A DNA stretch of 60,934 bases from contig CASAUJ010000002.1 of the NCBI GenBank assembly GCA_949118805.1, positions 26,203 to 87,136 of the forward strand. Direction: 5' to 3'. This document shows positions 27,000 through 35,115 of the stretch, piece by piece. Within the stretch, counting starts at the first letter, position 1, and each line of letters opens with the position of its first letter. The stretch is from an uncultured Clostridia bacterium (GTDB lineage Bacteria; Bacillota; Clostridia; TANB77; CAG-508). Below the pieces are notes generated by a model that searched no databases, was not told the origin of the DNA, and saw only the letters and a list, made by a program, of their open reading frames with translations. The position numbers were made by a program, and so were the translations under genes.

Positions 27000-27038
27000 A
27001 AATTGCCTCAAGGTTTTTCCCTTCGGCAATCTTTTTTA
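27000..27038 (-). terminator. Terminator downstream of the coupling ATPase gene
   Basis: Arms GATTGCCGAAGGG and CCTTGAGGCAATT followed by a T-run on the minus strand; it overlaps the end of the gene. Confidence 0.7.
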
Positions 27039-29049
27039 ATCTTCATCCATTGGTCCAAATAATTCATCAAATTTTGCTTCTAATTCTTTTTGCAAATCGT
27101 AAAGTTCATCGTTTTCTTCTTGCTCTTGTGGTAACATTGGTGCCTCTTCTTCAAAATCATCTAAATTTAATGTCTGTACTTTTTCTTTCTGTGAAACTGT
27201 TTGTTTTATGCTTTCCAAGTTCTTATCGGTTGATTCTTCTTCAAATAGATCATCTAATGATTCTATTTTTAAATTTTCTACTGCTTTTTCATCTTTATCT
27301 TCTACATAGGGATTATATGGATTGTATTTTCTCCATACTCCTCTATCTTTTTCTCCAATGTCATTATGGCTAATTTCAAATGCTGCCATTTTCTTTGCCA
27401 TTGGATGTTTGAAATAGTAAAATTTTCTAGCTTTTACTGGTTTTATTCCTTTTTCATAAATGATACATTCATCATTATCCATTCTACGAAGTTCATCTGG
27501 TGTCATTAAAGCTCTTGCCATTACTTGATCAGATACTGATTTTCCTGTTTTCCAATTTTGTCTATCTCGGTTAATGGATATACTATCTCTTCCTATGGTT
27601 TTTTCCCCTAATGCTTTTGAAAAATATTCTACGGTTTTGTAAGAATTACTTCCTAAAAATATGTGTGTATCACAGTTTCCCATAATAGTTTCATATGATT
27701 TTTCGTAAACAGCTTCTAATTGGTCTATATTTTGTAAAATAACACTAAAAGAAATTTTCCTACTTCTTGAGGTAGATATTTTTTTATCAAAATCTGGTAT
27801 TTTTCCAATATTGGCAAACTCATCCAAGATGAAAAATGTTTGCTCTTTTAATTTTCCTCCATTTCGATCTGCATGGTCATATAATTGCTGTATCATTTGA
27901 GCAAAGAATATGGTTAACAAAAAGTCATAAGCGGTATGGGTATCAGATGAGATAACATATACTGCTGTTTTTCTGTTTCCAATTTCTTCAAAGTCTATTG
28001 TATCAGTTGAAGTCAATTCTGCTATTTCTTTTGAATCAAATTTTCCTAATTTAGATTGTAAAGAACTTAAGATGGATCCATATGTTTTTTCTGGTGCTAT
28101 TTCAATGGACTTATAGTACATTCTTGCTGGATGATCATAAGGTAATTGGCTAATTAATTCTGTTAATAAGTTACTTCCACCTTTGTTATTAGCTGCTCTA
28201 ACTAATTCCGCACAACTGGCTAAGTTTTGTTCTTCTTCTGGTCTGGTAGCAATCAAATAATAGATTAATGCTTTTAGTAACATTTCAGCCATATCATCCC
28301 AATATGGATCTGCGCTGGAACTATTGTCTGATTTTTGCCCTTTTATAACTGTATTGGCAATAACATCAACATCTAATTCTGATGAAATATGCATTAATGG
28401 ATTATATCCATCACTATATTGTGGTCTTACTAAATTCAAAACTTTTATTTCATATCCTTGTTCTTTTAGAAAACCTGCTGTTCGATCATATAATTCTCCT
28501 TTTGGATCTGTAAATACATAAGATCCTAGGCATTGATAAGCATTTGGAATAGAATAAGAAGCAGATTTACCAGAACCTGATCCGTCCTACTACTAATACA
28601 TTAACATTCCCTCTTTTATCTACTGGTAAGTAATTATCTTCTGCTAATATGATTCCTTTGTTTCGATCTAATATTTGGTATTGTTCTCCTCTTTGGCTCC
28701 AGTCACTTGATCCATGTTCAATATCAGTATATTCATTTTTGGGTGCACTTCTTACAACTCCAATAAAGAAAAATACGGCATAAAATATCGTTACTACTAA
28801 TAAGGTTGAAAAGTAAGTTCCACTTGCTCCTTGTCCAAAAATATTACTTATGGTTCCAAATGGATTTCCTATTGATTCTCCAAAGACTTTAAAAAATACT
28901 TGCAAATCCATTTTTCCATTTAATCCTGCCATATGGGAACTATAAGCAAATGGCGAAACAAATACTATGGCTATAAAAATCCATAGTATTGCAAATATAA
29001 TAAAATTTTTTCTATTTTTTCGGATTGCTCCTTCTAATTTGTAGTTCAT
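27036..29049 (-). CDS. VirD4/TraG-like coupling ATPase, read through a +1 shift at a CGG codon within Walker A
   Basis: Type IV secretion coupling-protein family. Zero frame: ATG at 29049, two membrane helices (about 17-38 and 85-106), ending NVNVLVVG at GGA 28587-28585, then CGG at 28584-28582 and a stop five codons later. Skipping the C at 28584 gives GGA and the text GSGSGKSASYSIPNAY, i.e. a perfect P-loop, then LNLVRPQYSDGYNPL, Walker B FFILDEFANIGKIPD and a C-terminal acidic tail to 27036; total about 670 aa. The shift therefore decides whether the ATPase has a nucleotide-binding site at all. Other T4SS parts are absent nearby. Confidence 0.9.
28581..28587 (-). other. +1 recoding site in the coupling ATPase: GGA CGG A
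   Basis: GGA CGG ATC becomes GGA GGA TCA when the C at 28584 is skipped, building the Walker A motif GGSGSGKS. In frame, the product would end after five more codons. Confidence 0.88.
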
Positions 29050-29073
29050 CCTTTTTTCACCTACTCTTTTGTA

Positions 29074-29337
29074 TTAAATTTCCATCCCTTTGTCTTTTTC
29101 TTGTATTTTTTCTTCTACTTTGATTTCTCTCCCATCCATTCCTATTCTTTTAACTGCTCCCTCTTTTGCGATTTCACAAATATGAGAGGATGCTTTTAAT
29201 TCTAAAAATTGATTCCATTCTTGTTGTAAATATGCTTTATCTACAATCATTTTTTCTCCTTTTTTTTCAGAAGGCATTTTTACAATTTCTTTCTCTTCTT
29301 CTGTGGTATAAGCTACTCCTAATGTTAATTTTTTCAT
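29074..29337 (-). CDS. Hypothetical protein, 87 aa
   Basis: Charged, Lys/Glu-rich soluble protein (MKKLTLGVAYTTEEEKEIVK...) with Cys in SSHICEIAKEG. ATG at 29337 with AAGGAGG. It lies 15 bp after the preceding 172-residue gene and 24 bp before the coupling ATPase gene, so it is part of that operon. Not recognised. Confidence 0.65.
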   Translation of the reverse strand: MKKLTLGVAYTTEEEKEIVKMPSEKKGEKMIVDKAYLQQEWNQFLELKASSHICEIAKEGAVKRIGMDGREIKVEEKIQEKDKGMEI

Positions 29338-29352
29338 AATTACACTTCCTCC

Positions 29353-29871
29353 TTAAGAATCTTCTCTTATTTCAAATGCAAAATAAGATTTGTATGGTTT
29401 TAATTTACATTTCCCTTTTACTTCATTTGTATTTTCATCAAAATATAAAACTGGCTTTACTTCTTCTGCTGTTTCTGGATCAATAATTGATATTGGTCTT
29501 TTTAAATTTGGTGTGTACAAAAAGTCTTTATATTCATGTTCTTTTTCTGAATATAGTGTATCAAATTTAATTGGTAAAGGTTTTTTGGTGATTTTCACCT
29601 TATCATCAATTAGTATCCCAGTATTTACTACTACTTTGTCGTTTCCAAATGACAATATAACTAAAGAATTTCCTTCTGGTAATGGTCGATCTACAAAAAA
29701 GGTTCTCTTAATATTTTCTCCTCTAATTTCTGAAGTATGATCTAATCTTTCTACTGTATATCGTGGACTACCTTCTCTAAATTCTTTTTCTGTTTCAGTT
29801 ACTTGATAAATTACTGTACTTACTCCCTTTGGATCTGTGATACTAAAGTTCTTTCCTTCCCACGTCTCCAT
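29353..29871 (-). CDS. Hypothetical protein, 172 aa
   Basis: The start chosen is ATG at 29871, after GGAGG; the ATG at 29964 gives an unsupported N-terminal extension. Predicted mostly beta (FSITDPKGVSTVIYQVTE, then TFFVDRPLPEGNSLVIL), no signal peptide or membrane segment. First gene of a three-gene unit with the 87-residue gene and the coupling ATPase. Not recognised. Confidence 0.65.
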   Translation of the reverse strand: METWEGKNFSITDPKGVSTVIYQVTETEKEFREGSPRYTVERLDHTSEIRGENIKRTFFVDRPLPEGNSLVILSFGNDKVVVNTGILIDDKVKITKKPLPIKFDTLYSEKEHEYKDFLYTPNLKRPISIIDPETAEEVKPVLYFDENTNEVKGKCKLKPYKSYFAFEIREDS

Positions 29872-29981
29872 TTTTATTCCTCCATTTCTATGTTTCTTAA
29901 TCCATAGTTTGTCATTTGTTACAATACTATAATTAATTATAGCGGATTTTACACATTTTGTCAATATAAGATTTATGTTAA

Positions 29982-30866
29982 TTATAGGATTGGTTCCTTT
30001 CTTGGATTAAAATCTGATATTTCATTTAATTTTTCAAACATGCTTTTTTCTTGCTCGGTTAAATTTTTTGGTACGACTACTTTTATTTCTGCAATTAAAT
30101 CTCCTCTTTGTCCATTTCCTTTTTTGTAGCCTTTTCCTGGTATTTTTATTCTTTCTCCACTTTGAATTCCTTGCGGTATGTAGATTTTAGTTTCCTGATC
30201 AAGAGAAGGAATGGTTGCCTTTGTTCCTAAGGCTGCCTCCCATGGAGTTAATAATAAATCGGTATATAAGTCTACCCCTTTTAGTTGATATGTTTTATTA
30301 TCTTCTATCTTGATTTTTATAAATAGATCTCCATTTTTTCCTCCGTTTTCTCCTTCTTTTCCTTGCCCAATTAATCTTATTTTTTCTCCATTTTCCATTC
30401 CTTGTGGTATGGTGATGGTTATATTTTTTATCTTTCCTTCTGCATTTCTTAATGCAATTATTTTCTCCACTCCATAAAATGCTTCTCGAATTCCTATCCT
30501 GATTTCTGTTTCAATATTTTCTCCTTTTAGGGCAACAGTTTTAGGATTGTCTTGTCCATTTTTTCCTTCTGTATTTCCAATAAATAAATTAAGAATTTTT
30601 CCCTTTTCTCCTTTTCCTGAAAATGCCTTTTCACTTTTGGCAAAACGTGAATTCCATATTCTATCATATTTTCTTTTGGAAGCTGGAACAGATAAAGTTC
30701 GATAAGCTTCGTTTATATCTTTTAACCTTTCTTCTGCTAGCTTGTCCCCTAGATTTAAGTCTGGATGATATTTTTTAGCAGCTAGACGATAGGCAATTTT
30801 TATTTCATCAATCGATACATGACTTGTTTCTAAGTCTAGTATTTTATAATAATTTTTAAAGATCAT
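29982..30866 (-). CDS. DnaJ/CbpA-like co-chaperone
   Basis: 294 aa. J domain at about 5-70 with the HPD motif in AAKKYHPDLNLGDKLAEERL; no zinc-finger (CxxCxGxG) repeats; C-terminal peptide-binding domains (GMENGEKIRLIGQGKEGENG, later GIQSGERIKIPGKGYKKGNG). This is the CbpA/type B layout that stimulates DnaK. The start is ATG at 30866; the ATG at 30875 touches the GGAGG. It lies upstream of the T4SS-like unit, separated by 110 bp with no clear terminator. Confidence 0.87.
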   Translation of the reverse strand: MIFKNYYKILDLETSHVSIDEIKIAYRLAAKKYHPDLNLGDKLAEERLKDINEAYRTLSVPASKRKYDRIWNSRFAKSEKAFSGKGEKGKILNLFIGNTEGKNGQDNPKTVALKGENIETEIRIGIREAFYGVEKIIALRNAEGKIKNITITIPQGMENGEKIRLIGQGKEGENGGKNGDLFIKIKIEDNKTYQLKGVDLYTDLLLTPWEAALGTKATIPSLDQETKIYIPQGIQSGERIKIPGKGYKKGNGQRGDLIAEIKVVVPKNLTEQEKSMFEKLNEISDFNPRKEPIL

Positions 30867-30913
30867 TTTTAACATCCTCCCTCTATTCAGGTATGCTTAT
30901 TATATCATATATG

Positions 30914-30946
30914 AAAAAAAAATCCATAGTTTTTATGGATTTTTAT
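30914..30946 (-). terminator. Terminator downstream of the first pilin-like gene
   Basis: Arms AAAATCCATA and TATGGATTTT with a short loop, followed by a T-run on the minus strand. Confidence 0.7.
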
Positions 30947-30975
30947 TCATTTTACTATTTTTATTATTTTTGTAG

Positions 30976-32070
30976 TTAGATAGATGATTTCAACGTTAGT
31001 GATGTTATTTTTGTAGTCGTAGAACCATAATCACCATCCCAACCAGCAAGAATTATTTGTATACTTTTTATTGTTTTAGAAAGATCACAATTTAAAGATA
31101 GATTATAATTTTCTGTTCTTGCTCCTCCACGTTTTCCTTCAAAACTATCTACCACTGTTTTTCCATCTGTATAGGTGATTGTAACAGAACCTTTTCCTTC
31201 TGCCCAAGGTCCATTTCCACCACCACTAGCGACAGTAAAAGAACATGCTGCATTTGCTGATAATAAATGAGTTAATCCTATTTTTTCAAGGGCACTCCCT
31301 TCTATTAAAATTTTTGCTTTAAAATTAGCTGTACCAGAACCATGCCCAGCAGCAAAGTATTGATTGGTAAAAGTTTTTGATTCACAACTTGTCCAAGTTG
31401 CTTGAAATCCTGCTTGTTTTGGTGTCAGATTATTTTTTCTCATATAATCAAAAATTTCAATATTTACTAATTTTCTTGCTGTAATTACAATATTATCTGT
31501 TACTTGTTCAATCCTAATTTTTTTAGTTTCTGTATCAATAGGAATTGTTTCTTCTCCCATTTTTACTTCTATCTTAGAAACTTCTATCCCCTCTTCGACC
31601 AAAATTGTTGCTTGGTATGATTCTCCTTTTTGGACTCTTCTTCGTTTGCTATCAATTGTAATCCCTTCTGTCAAGTCTGTTGTTATACGATAAGAATTCT
31701 TTTGCCATTCTTCTTTGGTTCCGAAATAAGTTACTATTAGTTTATCATCTACTCGATAAACATAATCTCCATATTCTAAAATTATTTCTTCCTCATTCAC
31801 ATCACTCAAAGTAATTTTTTCATCATTTTCTAAAAAATTTTCTAAGAATTCTAAATTGATCAGAGCTTTCTTCTCAATTTGTGCTTCTGAAATCTTTAAT
31901 TTTATGGCTTCTTCTCCTTGTTTTATCTCTGTTTCCTCTTTTGCCTGTGTTGCTTTGTTTAAAATTCCACCTTCTCCTGTTAATGTAGCTATGCTCACTC
32001 CTGCCAAAATGAGTAGCACAATGATGGTAATGACTAATGCAATTAATGTAATTCCCTGATTTCTTTTCAT
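30976..32070 (-). CDS. Pilin-like secreted protein with class III (prepilin) signal, 364 aa
   Basis: N-terminal MKRNQGITLIALVITIIVLL is a prepilin-type signal: short basic leader, Gly before the cleavage site, then a hydrophobic helix without the usual Glu5 (Ile/Ala here). A short helix and a beta-rich middle follow (an SLIF-like domain with KVEMGEETIPIDTE), and a C-terminal domain with GSGTANFKAKILIEGSAL and a Gly-rich stretch. ATG at 32070 with GGAGGAC. A second gene of the same type lies at 50181. Role: extracellular fibre or adhesin subunit, inferred. No pilus assembly genes are near. Confidence 0.75.
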   Translation of the reverse strand: MKRNQGITLIALVITIIVLLILAGVSIATLTGEGGILNKATQAKEETEIKQGEEAIKLKISEAQIEKKALINLEFLENFLENDEKITLSDVNEEEIILEYGDYVYRVDDKLIVTYFGTKEEWQKNSYRITTDLTEGITIDSKRRRVQKGESYQATILVEEGIEVSKIEVKMGEETIPIDTETKKIRIEQVTDNIVITARKLVNIEIFDYMRKNNLTPKQAGFQATWTSCESKTFTNQYFAAGHGSGTANFKAKILIEGSALEKIGLTHLLSANAACSFTVASGGGNGPWAEGKGSVTITYTDGKTVVDSFEGKRGGARTENYNLSLNCDLSKTIKSIQIILAGWDGDYGSTTTKITSLTLKSSI

Positions 32071-32211
32071 TTTTTCTTTTGTCCTCCATTTCTTTTTTGT
32101 TTTATTATATCTTTTCTTAATTTTCAGGACAATGAAATCAAGATTTTTAATGGTTCGTTTTTTTACATAATTTTATAACTGAAAAAAACAGATTAAAATA
32201 AAAAAATTATC

Positions 32212-33243
32212 TTAATCTGTTTCTGTACTTAATTCTATGATTCTATCCAATAATGTTTCATAGGGAATTCCACTCGCTTCCCATAATTTTGGATACATAC
32301 TGATATTGGTAAAACCTGGTAAAGTATTAATCTCATTAATATAAATTTCATTACTTCCTTCTTCTACAAAAAAATCGACTCGTGATAATCCTTTTCCATC
32401 TATTGCTTTAAATGCTTTTATTGCCTGTTTTCTAATTTCTTCTGTTATATTTTCTGGCAAATGAGCTGGAATCTCTGTTTTTGATGCCGTATTGTTATAT
32501 TTGGCATCATAACTATAAAATTCTTCTGCTGATTTTACTTCTCCCACACAAGAAGCAATTACTTCTTCATTTCCTAAAACAGCACACTCTACTTCTTTTC
32601 CTTTTATTCCTTGTTCAATTAAAATCTTAGGATCAAATTTAGCAGCATATATAATGGCTTCTTTTAATTCTTGTTTATTATGTGCCTTACTAATCCCTAT
32701 ACTAGAGCCCGAATTAGAAGGTTTAATAAACATTGGAAATTTTAAATTTCCACTTACTTTTTCTACCGCTTCTTCTATTTTTAATTTTTCTCCTTCCAAA
32801 ATATCATTTACCAAAATATAATCCTTTTTGTATTTTTTTATAAATTCATATGGTGCTTGTTTTAATCTAGCTTTTTCAAAAATAATCTTTGTATAAACTT
32901 TATCCATCCCTATACTAGAAGCCAAAATTCCACACCCAACAAAAGGCTTTTTTAACAATTTAAACATGCCTTGGATGCTTCCATCTTCTCCATATAAACC
33001 ATGCAATACAGGAAACAAAATGTCTAATTTCTTTAAATATTCAAAAATATTTTCAATTTTTTCTTTTTTTACTTGTCTTTCCGATTCCCATTGATACCAT
33101 ATACCATTTTCCCCAAGAAAAATTGGGTAAATATCATATTTCTTCTGATTGATGTTTTTTAAAATGGATTGTGCTGATTTTATAGATACTTCGTTCTCTG
33201 TTGACATACCTCCAAAGATAATTCCTAATTTTATGGATTGCAT
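32212..33243 (-). CDS. ddl: D-alanine--D-alanine ligase
   Basis: 343 aa ATP-grasp ligase that makes the D-Ala-D-Ala end of the peptidoglycan precursor. It starts with KLGIIFGGMSTENEVSIKSA; HGLYGEDGSIQGMFKLL carries the substrate loop; KPSNSGSSIGISK and the final metal-site NEINTLPGFTNISMYP are intact. Its ATG at 33243 lies within the last codons of murF (13-bp overlap), so the two are translationally coupled and supply consecutive steps. Confidence 0.95.
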   Translation of the reverse strand: MQSIKLGIIFGGMSTENEVSIKSAQSILKNINQKKYDIYPIFLGENGIWYQWESERQVKKEKIENIFEYLKKLDILFPVLHGLYGEDGSIQGMFKLLKKPFVGCGILASSIGMDKVYTKIIFEKARLKQAPYEFIKKYKKDYILVNDILEGEKLKIEEAVEKVSGNLKFPMFIKPSNSGSSIGISKAHNKQELKEAIIYAAKFDPKILIEQGIKGKEVECAVLGNEEVIASCVGEVKSAEEFYSYDAKYNNTASKTEIPAHLPENITEEIRKQAIKAFKAIDGKGLSRVDFFVEEGSNEIYINEINTLPGFTNISMYPKLWEASGIPYETLLDRIIELSTETD

Positions 33244-34628
33244 TCCATCATCTCCTCCGCTAATTCAAAAAATTTCATTTTATTAGAAGCTTTAAACAAA
33301 ATAACATCTCCTGTTTTCTGAATTTCTTTTAATTTTCTTATAACTTCTTCTTTGGTTTCAAAATAATATACATTATTGGGTTCCATTCCTTCTTTTTTTG
33401 CTTGCTTTCCGATGTCTTTTGCCATTTCTCCTGAACAAATTAAAAAATCAATTTTATGATCATAAACTATTTTTCCTACCTGTTCATGTAATTTTTGTGA
33501 ATATTCTCCCAATTCTAACATATCTCCTAATACTGCAATCTTCCTTGCCTTTTTAAATTCGGATAAATATTTTAAACTGGCTTCCATTGCTTCTAAACTT
33601 GCATTGTATGCATCATTAATAATTTTTATTCCATTCTTAGTTTCTTTGATATCCATTCTTTTTTTGGTTAGTTCAAATTCTGCAATTCCTTTTATGATTT
33701 TTTCATTTTGTATTTTCATGGTTTTTCCTACGGCAATAGCACATAACGAATTCGAAATAAAGTGTATTCCACCTACTGGTACCTTTACTTTTATTTTTTC
33801 TTCCTCTCCTTCACAGATAAATTCACTCCCTTTTTCTTTTAATTTAATTTCTTTTGCTTCTATCATGCTCTTTTCTTCTATTCCATAGGTAAGAACCTTT
33901 CTTTTTCCTTCGTTTTGTTTTTTCCATTTATGTAACATATCATTATCATTATTTATAATAATTGTTGCTTGCTCATTTCCTTCTATGATTTCTAATTTTG
34001 CTTTTAAAATATTTTCTCTTGATCCTAAATTACCGATATGAGAAGTTCCTATATTGGTAATAACACATATATCTGGTTTAGCAATATTGGTTAATAAACG
34101 AATTTCTCCTGCATGATTCATTCCCATTTCTAATACCATTGCTTCTTCTTCTTGTAATTTCAAAATTGTAAAAGGCAAACCAATATTATTATTGTTATTT
34201 CCTATGGTTTTTAAAGTTTTATATTGTTGTGATACTACATTAGCAATCATATCTTTTGTACTGGTTTTTCCTACACTTCCTGTAACAGCAATTACAGGAA
34301 TTTGATAGAAACTCCTTTTTTTCTTTGCAATTTCATACAATGCTTCTAAGGTGTCTTTTACTTTTATAATATTTTTATTTCTATATTTCTGTAATTCTTC
34401 AGCTTTTTCTTTTATTTCTGAAACAATAACACATTCTGCTCCTTTTTCTATTGCTTGTTCCCAAAATTGATTTCCATCAAAATTTTCTCCTTTAATAGCA
34501 ATATAAGTATCTCCTTTTTGAATGGTTCTTGTATCTTTTGAGAAATTCTTACACTCGTATGTTAAGTTTCCTTGTAATAGTTCCCCTTTTGTTACTTCTA
34601 ATATTTCCTTTATCTTTAAATTTCTCAT
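33231..34628 (-). CDS. murF: UDP-N-acetylmuramoyl-tripeptide--D-alanyl-D-alanine ligase
   Basis: 465 aa Mur ligase that adds D-Ala-D-Ala to UDP-MurNAc-tripeptide. P-loop TGSVGKTSTKDMI (about 115-127), MGMNHAGEI (about 168-176), NDAYNASLEAMEA (substrate loop about 318-330) and VLGDMLELGEYSQKLH are family hallmarks. It overlaps ddl, its substrate supplier. ATG at 34628 with AGGGAGG. Confidence 0.95.
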   Translation of the reverse strand: MRNLKIKEILEVTKGELLQGNLTYECKNFSKDTRTIQKGDTYIAIKGENFDGNQFWEQAIEKGAECVIVSEIKEKAEELQKYRNKNIIKVKDTLEALYEIAKKKRSFYQIPVIAVTGSVGKTSTKDMIANVVSQQYKTLKTIGNNNNNIGLPFTILKLQEEEAMVLEMGMNHAGEIRLLTNIAKPDICVITNIGTSHIGNLGSRENILKAKLEIIEGNEQATIIINNDNDMLHKWKKQNEGKRKVLTYGIEEKSMIEAKEIKLKEKGSEFICEGEEEKIKVKVPVGGIHFISNSLCAIAVGKTMKIQNEKIIKGIAEFELTKKRMDIKETKNGIKIINDAYNASLEAMEASLKYLSEFKKARKIAVLGDMLELGEYSQKLHEQVGKIVYDHKIDFLICSGEMAKDIGKQAKKEGMEPNNVYYFETKEEVIRKLKEIQKTGDVILFKASNKMKFFELAEEMMECNP

Positions 34629-34707
34629 AATTCCTCCCTCATTTTCTTTTGCTAAATTATATGCTTATTTTTTACTTTTTGCAACTAAGGAATTTTTTCT
34701 TTTTATG

Positions 34708-34748
34708 AACAAAAAAATCATTAGAAATCTTCTAATGATTTTTTGTTC
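34708..34748 (-). terminator. Terminator downstream of the SASP gene
   Basis: Arms AAAAAATCATTAGAA and TTCTAATGATTTTTT with a three-base loop, forming a long perfect palindrome ending in a T-run. It lies between the SASP stop and murF. Confidence 0.8.
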
Positions 34749-34755
34749 AAAATAG

Positions 34756-34935
34756 CTATTTATTTTCTACACTTCTGTTGGCTATTTCTATTGCCTTTGC
34801 TACAATGTTTCCACATTGTTTTGAGGAAACATTTGCCCAACTTCCTCCATCCTGTTTTACTTGCTCATAAACGCCTAATTCTTTCGCTATTTCTTCTCTT
34901 AAATTTTCAGACATTAATTTACTATTTCTAGACAT
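34756..34935 (-). CDS. Alpha/beta-type small acid-soluble spore protein, 59 aa
   Basis: ATG at 34935, five bases after GGAGG. The sequence includes the SASP hallmarks EIAKELGVYE and NVSSKQCGNIVAKAIEIAN. These proteins coat DNA in the dormant spore core and are degraded by Gpr at germination. Short (59 aa) but complete, with its own terminator. Expected to be transcribed by sigma-G. This is firm evidence that the organism forms endospores. Confidence 0.9.
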   Translation of the reverse strand: MSRNSKLMSENLREEIAKELGVYEQVKQDGGSWANVSSKQCGNIVAKAIEIANRSVENK

Positions 34936-35115
34936 AACATCCTCCTAAATATAAATCTAACTAGATTTTAATCATAAAACTTAAATAAAAGTTTTATAAT
35001 TATAGTATTCTCAATTTTTCAGATTTTATTTTGACATTTTTTGTTTTTTTTATACTTTTTTTATCAAAATATGATATAATGAATTTGATTATTTATTTTA
35101 GCAAAGGAGAATTTT

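Noticed and set aside
9910..28587. Explaining the six breaks as sequencing or assembly errors
   Set aside because: Errors would not insert the same base each time at a codon boundary directly before an in-frame GGA Gly codon in six genes, while ~70 other CGG triplets cause no break. I keep it as the alternative to be excluded by resequencing.
9052..28587. Treating mreB, radC, the recombinase and the coupling ATPase as pseudogenes
   Set aside because: Both sides of each break remain conserved, lengths after one +1 step are normal, and no other lesion is seen; only the ZIP gene is truly interrupted.
31874..32089. Small minus-strand frame starting at 32089
   Set aside because: It overlaps the start of the pilin-like gene in another frame; its ATG is part of the ribosome binding region of the real gene.
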